The notes beneath the pieces are model-generated. The model searched no databases. It was not told the DNA's origin and saw nothing but the letters and a program-made list of their open reading frames with translations. 64,000 nucleotides of DNA from Blastocystis sp. Blastoise (taxonomy: Eukaryota; Sar; Bigyra; Opalinata; Blastocystidae). Where the stretch lies: NCBI GenBank assembly GCA_039096225.1, contig JBBPEB010000014.1:947501-1011500 (forward strand), given 5' to 3'. The first letter of the stretch is position 1, and every line of letters starts with the position of its first letter. Below, one piece after another: positions 27,475 to 48,227 of the stretch. Made by a program: the position numbers and the translations under genes.

Positions 27475-27869
27475 TTCCTTTTATTCCTCCTTTTGTATCT
27501 ACTTGTTCGTATCCTCCCTCTAATACTCTTTATAAAGACATATCTATTAAAGAAAGAATGGAAAACATGCAGTATATAAAGAATCAACATTATAAGAATA
27601 TGGAAACAATTAAAAACTATATACCAACAACTGATATTATCATAAATAACTTCATTCAAAATAACTTATCTAATTCTCTTCTATATTCAGTAAATCCGAA
27701 CATAAATCATTCTATAATTAATAATTATCAGAATCCACAAATAAATAGTCAAACAATAGAAAACATACAAGCTCAAGAAATATCTAATCCAAAAAAAGAT
27801 TCTATTAATATAAAAAAAGAACCAAATAATGATAATAACCCAAAACGTCGTAAAGTCAATGAATCTTAA
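22636..27869 (+). CDS. Giant BTB/T1-like leucine-rich repeat protein with nuclear-type tail, 22 exons
   Basis: Exon 1 (22636-23056) encodes a BTB/T1-like domain (FRFSDHESITLSKSFLEKHP, then YYQIDHPFMALNMIINLFDV). Twenty exons follow up to 26942, almost all bounded by phase-1 introns and each encoding one leucine-rich repeat. The phase-2 junction near 23853/23878 is the only exception I found. The last exon, 27028-27869, encodes a 280-residue disordered tail with Ser/Thr/Asn/Ile-rich stretches and a basic PKRRK cluster near the C-terminus, a plausible nuclear localisation signal. Architecture matches the gene at 12226-18388 exon for exon in style, but the sequences are far apart, so the duplication is old. 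Likely a protein-interaction scaffold or an adaptor for a cullin ligase, which is only a guess from the BTB-like part. About 1,060 residues. Confidence 0.8.
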
Positions 27870-28527
27870 TTAATTAATTATATATAAGTATATATAATTA
27901 TATTAAACTTATTTTTCTTTTTCTTTTGTTATTATACTCTTTTACTAATATATATTTATATAACTGATTATTGTAGCTTTATTATATATTTGAATTGCTA
28001 TTACTTTTCTTCTTGGGGTCAGGCTATTGGGTTTATTTTATGATTGAGTGTAGTTTTTTATTTAAAAAAATGTTTTTTAAAGGAATATTAGCTTTAATAG
28101 TATTCACATATTAAAGATACATTTATATCAATATTCAACATCATGTAACTTGTACACCCTCTTTATATTCACAGAATTCAAGAAAAAAACATAAATGTTG
28201 AAGAATAAACGTTAGATATGTACTTGATAGCATTACAATTTAATATTACAATAGAACGGAATAATGTATCAAGCAATAGCTCCATTTTAATGAATGTAAT
28301 TACAAACAAATATGATCATTTTGTAATATTCTTTCAACAAATAATACAGATTCTTTAAGCCAAAAGTATTTATATCATTTATATACGTATTTCAGCAACA
28401 ATGACGTGGAGAAAATAACAAAACAATAAAAAAGCCGCGTTATTTTAAAGATACTGTTTCAGTCTTTATTCACATTCATTATCATTCTAATCAAAGTTAT
28501 AAGGGCTGATAAGGAATCTGCTCAATA
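27870..28527. other. Intergenic
   Basis: About 660 bases between two plus-strand genes. No ORF or RNA supported. Confidence 0.5.
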
Positions 28528-29047
28528 ATGAATAGTGATGAAGAAGCCTCTAGCCAAAGAAGCGATGATAATTCTATTCCTAAATCCTTCACTACAATAT
28601 TTTTAGATTTAATTGGTTGTATGAAATATGCAAATGATTACTCTTTGAAGCAACAGTCTTTGATTTTCTTTGATGAAGAAATTATTAAAAGTCTATTTAA
28701 CGCTTATAAAATACGATTTAGTGAGGATTTTGGTGAGCAGGTGATTGAAATCTATGGAATATTAGTTCTACCTGATATTCTAAATATAAGTTCTGTGGAA
28801 ATCATAATTTATCTTCAAAGAAACTTATATCCACGATCTATACCTGCTGTTTTAATCAACAATTCTTATTTAGCTTCTAATCAGAATTTAAGAGTTCAAT
28901 CTAATTTCTATAATGAAGATACAAGCTATATCAATAAGAATTTTTGGGATGAATGGAGAGATGTATATATAATTATTTAGTTAATGTAGATATTGTTAAC
29001 AGATACTATTCTTATTAATATATTCTAGTTAATAAATAAATAAATAA

Positions 29048-29079
<32 letters not shown>

Positions 29080-30596
29080 TCTTTAGACTAGTACATTTCA
29101 CTCAATGTTAATATCAATACAGCAATATGTTCTTTATTATATTCTCGTTTATTTTCAATATATTGAGTATACATCTCTTTCTACAACATTAAATAATTCT
29201 TATCCTCCTTTATTTAAATGTAAATATATATATATATATACCATGATTGATATTATATTATTTTACTCTACTTCTATCGTAATTTGACTTATCTTTAACA
29301 TATATATATATATATAATCCATAATACTTTATTCAATAGCATCATATGTATCTTCATCTTTATTCACGGGTATTATTCCGATAAACAATCTTAACAAGGG
29401 TACTGGCTGTAGAGTATATAAATGGTATATACAATAATATAGATCCTAACAATACTAAATACTATAAATATATATTATATTACTACTCTTAATATTACTT
29501 ATAGTATATATAAAGAAAAGACTGTTTGTTTAAAATGCCTTGAAAATCCATCATCTCCTCTCTCTATCGTTCACTTCTTAAGAGAAATATATTATCAAGA
29601 ACAAATTCATCACAAATATATTATTCAAGTATTCTTATATATATTTTATCACTCTCCCTCTCTCTATATATATATTGCCTTTATATAACTATTATTGTTT
29701 ATATTAGATATATGGAGTATCTGTCTATAAGAATCACTTATGTATATTAATGGAATATGCACATCAAGGAACACTCAGAGATTTATTACGTGGAAAGTAT
29801 TTATATATATGTTATATATATATAACTTTATATCAAAATAGTATTGTGATTATAAGATATCTTTATGTATAGTTATCATCAATATATATATAGTCCTAAA
29901 TATAAATATAAATCTTATAATAATGTTCCTATGAAAACTAGAAGACAAATATGTATTCAGATTCTTAAGGGTTATCAAATATTTTCAACATTAAATATAT
30001 GTCATCGAGATATTAAAGTATGTAAAATATACAGCTATTTATATATTTATATATATATGTTTTATTTTATTTTTTTTATTATTTGATTTAACTATATATT
30101 TACTATTAAATGCAATTTAATATATACTTCTAGATATATATTCTAAGCTAAATAATAATATTCTATAAAGCCAGATAATTTTGTGATTGATAATAACATC
30201 ATTAAATACTGTGATATGGGGTTTTCCAAAGAAATGAAAGATGATCTATGTAATCATACATTATGTGGTACAATTGAATACTGTGCTCCAGAAATCTTAG
30301 AATGTCAAGAATATAATAATAGTGTAGATATATACTCAATATCTCTCACTTTATATGAAGTTATTACTGGCCATTATTTATTTGAAGATCTCAGAAAGTC
30401 GATGAATCGTAATGAATTTCGAAAACGTATTGTATCGTTTACGACAGATATATATTTGTCTTATCAACTTCCTAATATATTACGTGATATGTTTCAAATA
30501 TGCATATTAAATAGAGATAGAAAACGACTTTCTATTAATGAACTTCTAGGAATCATTTCAAAATGGAATCCTAATGAAAAAGTGTCAATCTTATAG
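28528..30596 (+). CDS. UEV-like domain fused to a protein kinase domain
   Basis: Exons 28528-28962, 29087-29219, 29340-29424, 29505-29628, 29708-29796, 29873-30017, 30171-30596 sum to 478 residues in phase. Residues about 20-190 fit the plan of a UEV (TSG101-type, catalytically dead E2) domain: FDEEIIKSLFNAY, EIYGILVLPDI, YLQRNLYPRSIPAVLI, NKNFWDEWRD followed by a long helix. Residues about 200-478 are a kinase: VCLK with K228, MEYAHQGTLRDLL, HRDIKPDNF from H333, DMG (352-354) in place of DFG, GTIEYCAPEIL. Catalytic residues are present. A UEV next to a kinase in one chain is not an arrangement I know. It suggests a kinase recruited to ubiquitin or to ESCRT/PTAP-type partners (inference). The acceptor of the last intron is AAG rather than TAG. 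Confidence 0.75.
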
Positions 30597-30843
30597 TTTC
30601 TTATTTATAGTAGTTTTACATTATTCCTACAGTTATTCTCTTTTTTCTTTTATAATTTCTTCTGTTTGTGGCAATAACATAGATGCTATTTTGTTTTGAA
30701 TATAAAATGATGAATAATATAGTTACATTTTTCATGTTAAAAACTGTATGCTAAAATTAATTATTTTGCAAGTAGTCATATATATATTGGCATGTACATA
30801 TAATAGAGATTAACTTTAATAAGATATAGTTATGCAATAAACT

Positions 30844-31039
30844 TCCAGTGATAGTATTGAATAAAGTGATGAAATAGAGGAAAGAGATGATAGAGAAGAT
30901 GATAAGATTCTGGATATTGAATGAGATATAGAGAGAAGAGAATAGGATAATAATAGAATGAATAAAAATAAATAATTACGAATAAGTTTGAATAATGTTG
31001 AATATTCCAAGAGTTGATATTAGCTTTATAGATATTCAT
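30844..31039 (-). pseudogene. Truncated 5' end of the TMEM260-like gene
   Basis: Minus-strand copy of the first exon (30980-31039), first intron and the first 66 nt of exon 2 of the gene at 48228-51706. It stops at the outer breakpoint of the repeat, just before the conserved GGDNADF motif, and unrelated sequence follows. It cannot make a functional protein. Its presence shows that the left arm is the derived copy. Two substitutions relative to the right arm fall in its intron. Confidence 0.9.
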
Positions 31040-31492
31040 AGTAAAAAATATAAATAAAAAAAATAAATATAAAGCTAAATAAAAAAAATAAATAAAATAA
31101 AATTAAAAAATAGATAAAGATAGAAAACACATGAAATCAATGTGTGTTTTAGTGTTTTTAATAAGAATAAAAAAGTATATATATATATGATATTAAAAAT
31201 AAAAGAATTATGAATAATAATAATTTTTGAGAATAGAAAAAAAGAATAAATATTATATAATATATATTTATAAAAAAAAGAATAAAATAATAATAATAAA
31301 AACATAAAAAAATATGAATAGAATAAAATATAGATAAATGAGATGAATAAATAATAAAAAATAGAGAATAGATGAATGAATATAAATAAAAATAAATATT
31401 TGAATATTAAATAAATAATAATAAAGAGAAAGTAATAATAATAGAATAGATGATGATATGAAATAATGAAGATTTTTAGAATAAATAGAATC

Positions 31493-31564
31493 GCTTAGAT
31501 AGTATAGTTGGTCAGTACTCCACGTTGTGGCCGTGGTAACCCGTGTTCGAATCACGGTCTGAGC
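31493..31564 (+). tRNA. tRNA-His, anticodon GTG (left copy)
   Basis: 72 nt. Acceptor GCTTAGA pairs with TCTGAGC (one G-T pair), anticodon arm CCACG-TTGTGGC-CGTGG gives anticodon GTG, and the T arm is CCGTG-TTCGAAT-CACGG. D region TAGTATAGTTGGTCAGTA serves as A box. Five T follow directly as terminator. Identical to the copy at 47703-47774. No intron. Confidence 0.96.
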
Positions 31565-31896
31565 ATTTTTATTCTTTTATTCTTTTATTCTTTTATTTAT
31601 TTTATTATAAAATAATATATTTGTTATCAATTATATACTCTAAAATAAAATATAATTTTTAGAAAATAATAATAATAATCAAAATCAAAATAAGAATTCA
31701 AAAAACAAAATTTAAAAGAAATATTTAAAAAACAATCAAAAGAAAATTTCTTTTTTTTGATAGAAACAAGAAAGAAAAGAAAAGAAAACAGAGAAAAAAC
31801 AATAATTATTTTGTACTTGATTTTGATTTTTGTTTTTATTGTTATTTATTGCTTAATATTTGTTAATAAGATATACTAATAATAATAAAGATAAAA

Positions 31897-36613
<4,717 letters not shown>

Positions 36614-37136
36614 TATTATTTTATTCATTTTAATTTCTTTATATATATATATTTTTTTATTATTAAATGAAATCAAATAATATTTATATATATATTCTTT
36701 TCTCTTTCTTTCATTTATATATATTGCTTGCTATTTTTTTCACATTATTGTATATTAATTCATATTTATTATAGTTTTCATGTAAAGGTTATGTTGCTAT
36801 GTTATTATCGACAATAATAACAATATATATACAAACGTCTATATTTTAACAATTTTGTACAATATTTTTTTAAACAATACAAATATTTTATAATTATATT
36901 AAGAAAACAATAGAATTGAATAAAAATAAACAATAATATCTGTTACCAATAAGAAAAAGAAACGAAAACGAAATAAAAACGTCGAGTTAATTAATTTTTA
37001 TTAAAGGTAAAAATTAACAGATATGTATTTTTACATTATTTAAATAAAAATATATTAAAAAAATTATATATATAATATAAATGATAATAAAAATTAGATA
37101 CTTGCTGAGATTGTTATTATATAGAAATAAATTTCT
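36614..37136. other. Intergenic across the inner end of the left arm
   Basis: 3' flank of the left transportin gene. The inverted repeat ends at 36767, and unique AT-rich sequence follows up to the convergent Asteroid-like gene. No supported gene. Confidence 0.5.
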
Positions 37137-38157
37137 TTATTGTTGAGTGATGAACTTGAAAAGATTGTCAATTTCCTGTTCAATATCTTCATCATCATCA
37201 ATAAATGAGCTATATATATGAATATAATGATATGTATAGATAACGATATGTATATATATATACTCAAACATAGAGAAATCTTGATAGTTCTCGTCATCAG
37301 CAAGGAATGCATAAAGAGATATTAAATAGCCATAGCAAACATTCTAGAGAGAAAGAGGATACATAGAAGAATAAGAATAAAGAAGAATGACTATATACAT
37401 TAATATATCCCGATATGTTGAAGTAGAAGCTGGCAATGATGGAAAGAGAGTTCAGTATATACTATAGAAAGAAATATAATATAGGTGAAGAATCTATTAT
37501 ATATATATATACTTTAACTGTTTCATTAACTTCTATTATGCTATTATTCACAATGGGTTCTCCTTCATCTAAATATTCGTAAGAAAAAAATATATATAAT
37601 AATAAAAGGTGAATAATATATTAATATTGTAAATAAAACATTTAAATACATACATGCATGAATATGATTTGTATAAAGGCAGATGATAAATGTACGGAGA
37701 AGAAGAGGGTTTATATCAGGAATGTACTTATGAAGAAGACTAATTAAATAAATGAATAGATAGATATATATATATATATACATACTATATTAATTATATA
37801 AAAATATATAAAATCCAAAAATAATAAATAAAGATATCGAGAGAAGAATATAAGAAACTTATTATATATATATACAATAGGGAGACAGGTAAAAGTGGAT
37901 TAACATGAGTATAAATAGATGCATTATACTCATAGGTGGCCATACCAAAGAACTTAAAGAAGCTCTTCATGTTCTTATCAAAAGGTCTCGTTTGCATGTG
38001 AAGGAGGCAATGCAAAGGCACAAATATATCTTCAATAGTGTTTGAAGTGTTATCAAGAGGAAGATTCATAGGGTTCACATACTTCATGGTATTAACACAT
38101 ATATATCTCCATAAGATTTTAGAATCCTTCTATATATATATAGATGGTCACTGATGG

Positions 38158-38196
<39 letters not shown>

Positions 38197-39914
38197 AAGT
38201 ATTTCATAATAAATGTCTCATAGAATTGTCGAATAAAATCGATTAATGAATCTATATATATATATAGTATTTATCAAATATGTAGATAACAAATAATTAT
38301 AACATGAATAAATAATATTTACTAAAATAATAAAACATAAGAATAGAAAAAAAATATTAAACAAAATAACAATAATAAACTAAAATAACAGTTTTTACCT
38401 ATTTTGTTGCTAGTGGATAATCGCGGGACAGAAAAGATGCAGATATGATTAAATAGAAAGCAGTAGAGATCGGCGACTAAGGATCCCTCACAGAGATATT
38501 GAATAATGACTTTATACTCTTCTGTTTCTAGGAAATGATCCCAAATAAGTTTTGTATTTATTTGAGGGTTATTATACAAGCAATAAGGGTAATCATAATT
38601 TAATTGAGAGGAAAACAAATATAAATGATCATTTACCTATATATATGATTAATCATTTATATAATATATAATAATATACTTCTTTTTCATATTTACTTAA
38701 AGCATATGAACTAGGATGATATAGAAGTTGTTTTAATAAATAATATATATTATTATGATATTTAGAAATAAGTTCACCACGCTTCTGAAAGCTATCTATA
38801 AAAAATAAAAACATAATTTGATAAAAAGAGATAAGATAAAAAGAATAGATATACGATATATATTGTTATATTGATCTGAGATTTTAAATACTTCCGTTCC
38901 AGAGAGAACGCCAAAGAGCGGGAATTGAGCGATTGAGCACTTAACACGTTGGGAGACGAGTTCAGGAGAATAATAAGTAATCGTAAGAAGAGAATCTATA
39001 TGGAATATTATTATAATTATGATAAATAATATACATGATTCGTAAATTCTAATAATATATATATATATATATATATACTCTGATCAAATGAATTAAATTG
39101 TAATCCCTCTAAATCAGTCATATCAATATAACCACGAATATCGAACATAAATAAATCACTATCATTACCAATAACAAAGTAATTATTACGTTTGGCAATA
39201 CAAGCTAACTCACTAGAGAATATATTAATAAATTAATTATATAATGAAAAAACAAAGATAATACCATAATTGTTATGAATTCTTTCTATTATATATATAT
39301 ATATACCGATCTGCATCTTCCACTGAATTTCTTACTTCGAAATTATTACCATGTTTATGACTCAGTTTGATAAATATTTTAATAAGTAATTCATGTAACA
39401 CAATTGAAGGAACTAGAAAATATTTGTATATAAACTACATAAATAAAATAAACATACAAGAAAAACCTTTCGTAGGAGATAATTTACTATAATCTCTTTC
39501 AGATTCATTGACTGATTTTCGTCGTCGTTCATATTGAGTTGATAATCTATCTTCCACGAAGCCACCATCAAATATTATATTCTTGATATAAATATTATGT
39601 CTCATGAGGTTATTTAAAAATGTATCTATGTGCTTTTCAATGGCAGTAGGACAATCATCATCAAAAGGTTCATTACAACCAAAGTACATATGATGCTTAA
39701 ACGCACTTCCATTCATAACAACATAGTTCTTTACATTCGTATCACTAGATTTTTATAAATTCATATATTTACAGATATATCTTTGAAAATATAGGCACTA
39801 AACAAAAACTAAAAAGAAAATATACAGAGGAACTTTACAAGTAGCAGGTGAATAAGGTTTCCCCATTTTATCCTGCTTAGCGTCAATATATGTCTTTAAA
39901 CCACGAATACCCAT
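37137..39914 (-). CDS. Asteroid-like protein (XPG/FEN1-type PIN fold), 14 exons
   Basis: Minus-strand exons: 39826-39914, 39458-39744, 39307-39412, 39079-39212, 38855-38995, 38680-38795, 38399-38636, 38196-38251, 37876-38129, 37654-37739, 37513-37568, 37399-37461, 37264-37343, 37137-37209. They sum to 592 residues with all phases agreeing. The N-terminus MGIRGLKTYI is the start of the XPG-N/Asteroid fold. IIFDGGFVEDRLSTQYERRR matches the second conserved block, and RELACIAKRNNYFVIGNDSD followed by LFMFDIRGYI matches the XPG-I-like block of Asteroid proteins (ASTE1). In vertebrates ASTE1 is a structure-specific nuclease acting in double-strand-break repair choice. The key acidic residues DGG, E and DSD are partly visible, but I cannot say whether it is active. 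The C-terminal half is helical without a known domain and ends in a short acidic tail. Confidence 0.8.
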
Positions 39915-40236
39915 TGTCGTATTTGTATCAATACCTTATATAAAAAGCCTGAATATATATAAATATAAGTATCTTATGTAGAATATTCTTACCAGCGTTC
40001 TTTTAAAGAAACTATTGTATATCCTGACGAATACGCACAAAATACTCAAGGACGGAATGCAAACATTGAATACTTCTTAAAAATTTTCAGTTTCCCGAAT
40101 AATCGTAACTATTGTGTTTTATACAAAGGAAATTTACTTTTCAATCATTTAGCTGTTATTGAGAGGATTGGGATAAATTTATTAGTCAATATATCTATAT
40201 TCATCATATTTGATCTATCTAAAGAAAGATAAAAAA

Positions 40237-41747
40237 ATGGTTGTAGGGTTTAACGATATGTTTCTGTACAACTCGGTCACATTTATCTTGTTCTTTCTGG
40301 TATACGATAGAATAAAATGTTCTTATTATTTGTTTATGCCTTCTAACAGTTCTACAATGTATAGTGCATATTCCTGAGTGGTTCTTTGACGTATTCAATT
40401 CAAAGAAATTATTCTATAGCTCTGTTGCATATTCAGCATTTCCGTAACGGTGCTATGAGTGCGAGATATCGTATGAGTGGTTTGCAAAAGTCGATAATTC
40501 ACAGTCGTCAGTCATTAGTCACAATTCATTCGTCACCAGATGGAAATCAATTAATACAAACAAATCATGAATTTTCACCGTCTGTATTAAATTCTGTTCA
40601 TGTCTCTCTTCTATCTATTTCTGAGCATAACCATCTTTATAAGCATAAATTAGATGAGAAATATATGATTGGTGAACTTGTTTATATATCACGCAAATCT
40701 TATTTACATGATCTTGATGAAACACTTTATTTAGATCCAAATTATATGTCTATTCATGAAGAATTCAAAAATAATCAAAATCAATACTATTATTTTGCAC
40801 AACATAATGAATCGTTAATTCAAAATGAAAAACGATATCAATATAGTTCGTCCAAGTATACTATTCCCTCTTCTCTACGATTTTCCTTTTTATCCTTACC
40901 TTATCATGCAGATGATCGAATACATGATATATTTAATGGGTATTCAGTTATTCTATTTATTAAAACACGTCCAGATGGATTTGACAATCGTCAAGGTATT
41001 CGAGAAACATATGGGAATAATTCAGTAACAAGCAATATTATACGTTATTTCTTTGTGCTTGGAGTCAATCCTACACAGTTATCACTAATTAAAGATATTT
41101 ATGATGAACAAGCCAAGTATAATGATATTATTTTTGAGAATATTATTGATTCCTATCAGAATTTAACATTAAAAATGATGATGGTTGAAGATTTATATGT
41201 ATTATCCAACAGTCAAAATGAATTTATTCTATTTACAGATGACGATATATGTTTAAATACTAAGAAACTTATTCACTTCTTGGAGAAAAAGAAAGGTGCG
41301 TCACTTGTCAGTTCGTTTTCCTCCAATCAAATGTCTTCTTCTATTGGTATGATGAACAATTCTCTATCTCTATATGGCGGAGGGTGCTACTATCTAGATA
41401 AAAATAATAAGAATCCAGAGTCTCTTCATTATATTCCTCCATTTATTGTGAAGGAAGTTTATTATGTTTTTGGACCCTTAATTTATACTACTCCCGCGGT
41501 TATTCAGAAGCATGTTTCGGTCATGAGAACAATTCCCTACTGGTTTCATGTTGATGATGTCTTTATGGGTTATTTAACAAAACTAATATCTCAACGTATC
41601 TCTTTTGAATCTTCATTTATTATAAGTAGCTATGAAAAAGAACGATATACAAAAATTGAAGATAAAACCTCAAATGTTATGGCTCTTAATTATGTTCGTG
41701 GATATAACGATTATCATACTATTTGTACCACTGTCAATCATCTTTAA
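40237..41747 (+). CDS. GT31-family beta-1,3-glycosyltransferase, type II membrane protein
   Basis: Two exons, 40237-40299 and 40365-41747, give 481 residues. The small first exon supplies the signal anchor: LYNSVTFILFFLCIFLSG spans the junction and gives a single N-terminal membrane helix, as expected for a Golgi enzyme. The lumenal domain carries GT31 (PF01762) landmarks: RQGIRETYG, DSYQNLTLK, FTDDDICLN (DXD motif), then GPLIYTTPAV and VDDVFMGYL. It likely transfers galactose or GlcNAc in beta-1,3 linkage, with donor and acceptor unknown. This is the most intron-poor multi-kilobase gene in the window apart from the last exon of the surface protein. It lies in the spacer of the inverted repeat, its 3' end facing the right-arm transportin. 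Confidence 0.88.
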
Positions 41748-42567
41748 CTATATATATCTACATATTTTAATATTTTTACAATTATTCTATTATGGTTTTA
41801 TAAATATATATTTTATTATTCAATTGTATCGTATCTCACGAAATATTATGTAAATACGTGTTTACTCCTTATGTAGTTTTTATTTAATGAATATTTTGTT
41901 ATAAATCAAATATTATTGATGAAAGTGATTCTATTATTCTTTAATTACTCTTCTACTGTACATATAAGTACATGTAATACTTATATATTATAAACATATA
42001 TATATATATATAACTATTAAGTAATTTATCCACTTTATCCATTATTTTATTGTTAGTTTGTTATCTACTGGTTTTCTTTCTGCTTCCCTTTTGATTAATA
42101 CTTATTTGTGTATTTCTAAGAAATTACCAAGATTCTTGTTTTGTTTTTGTTTATGGCATTACTTGGCTTATTTAGTGTTATAGTGCCATAAAGATGAATT
42201 ATTTATGCTCATAATAATACTTATATCAAGTCTATAACAATATATATGACTTAATTAGATTCTATGTTTTAGAATATATAAAAAATAATTCATTTTATAT
42301 TTACATATAAAATATTTCATTAAAAGTTTCTATATAGTCAGGAAGATATGGACAAAAGTGTTTACAAAGCATTATAACTTACAAATATCTCAATTTTTAA
42401 ATCTATGAGACATTAAAATTTAAGTTACTGATATTAAGCAAAATTTGTTGCAATTCATAGCATTTATTAATATAAATTAATGACCACACATACTAAAAAA
42501 ACTAACACAAAATTAGTAGTAACCTGAATATAAAGGTATTCAATACTAGAATATGTTTAACATAAAC
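41748..42567. other. Intergenic up to the right-arm inner end
   Basis: About 800 bases of AT-rich sequence between the GT31 stop and the start of the right arm. No ORF or RNA supported. Confidence 0.5.
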
Positions 42568-42721
42568 AAATATGAATTAATATACAATAATGTGAAAAAA
42601 ATAGCAAGCAATATATATAAATGAAAGAAAGAGAAAAGAATATATATATAAATATTATTTGATTTCATTTAATAATAAAAAAATATATATATATAAAGAA
42701 ATTAAAATGAATAAAATAATA

Positions 42722-47370
<4,649 letters not shown>

Positions 47371-47702
47371 TTTTATCTTTATTATTATTAGTATATCTTA
47401 TTAACAAATATTAAGCAATAAATAACAATAAAAACAAAAATCAAAATCAAGTACAAAATAATTATTGTTTTTTCTCTGTTTTCTTTTCTTTTCTTTCTTG
47501 TTTCTATCAAAAAAAAGAAATTTTCTTTTGATTGTTTTTTAAATATTTCTTTTAAATTTTGTTTTTTGAATTCTTATTTTGATTTTGATTATTATTATTA
47601 TTTTCTAAAAATTATATTTTATTTTAGAGTATATAATTGATAACAAATATATTATTTTATAATAAAATAAATAAAAGAATAAAAGAATAAAAGAATAAAA
47701 AT

Positions 47703-47774
47703 GCTCAGACCGTGATTCGAACACGGGTTACCACGGCCACAACGTGGAGTACTGACCAACTATACTATCTAAGC
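47703..47774 (-). tRNA. tRNA-His, anticodon GTG (right copy)
   Basis: Exact reverse complement of 31493-31564, with the same flanks and the same T-run terminator on the minus strand. Lies between the divergent transportin (minus) and TMEM260-like (plus) starts. Confidence 0.96.
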
Positions 47775-48227
47775 GATTCTATTTATTCTAAAAATCTTCA
47801 TTATTTCATATCATCATCTATTCTATTATTATTACTTTCTCTTTATTATTATTTATTTAATATTCAAATATTTATTTTTATTTATATTCATTCATCTATT
47901 CTCTATTTTTTATTATTTATTCATCTCATTTATCTATATTTTATTCTATTCATATTTTTTTATGTTTTTATTATTATTATTTTATTCTTTTTTTTATAAA
48001 TATATATTATATAATATTTATTCTTTTTTTCTATTCTCAAAAATTATTATTATTCATAATTCTTTTATTTTTAATATCATATATATATATACTTTTTTAT
48101 TCTTATTAAAAACACTAAAACACACATTGATTTCATGTGTTTTCTATCTTTATCTATTTTTTAATTTTATTTTATTTATTTTTTTTATTTAGCTTTATAT
48201 TTATTTTTTTTATTTATATTTTTTACT

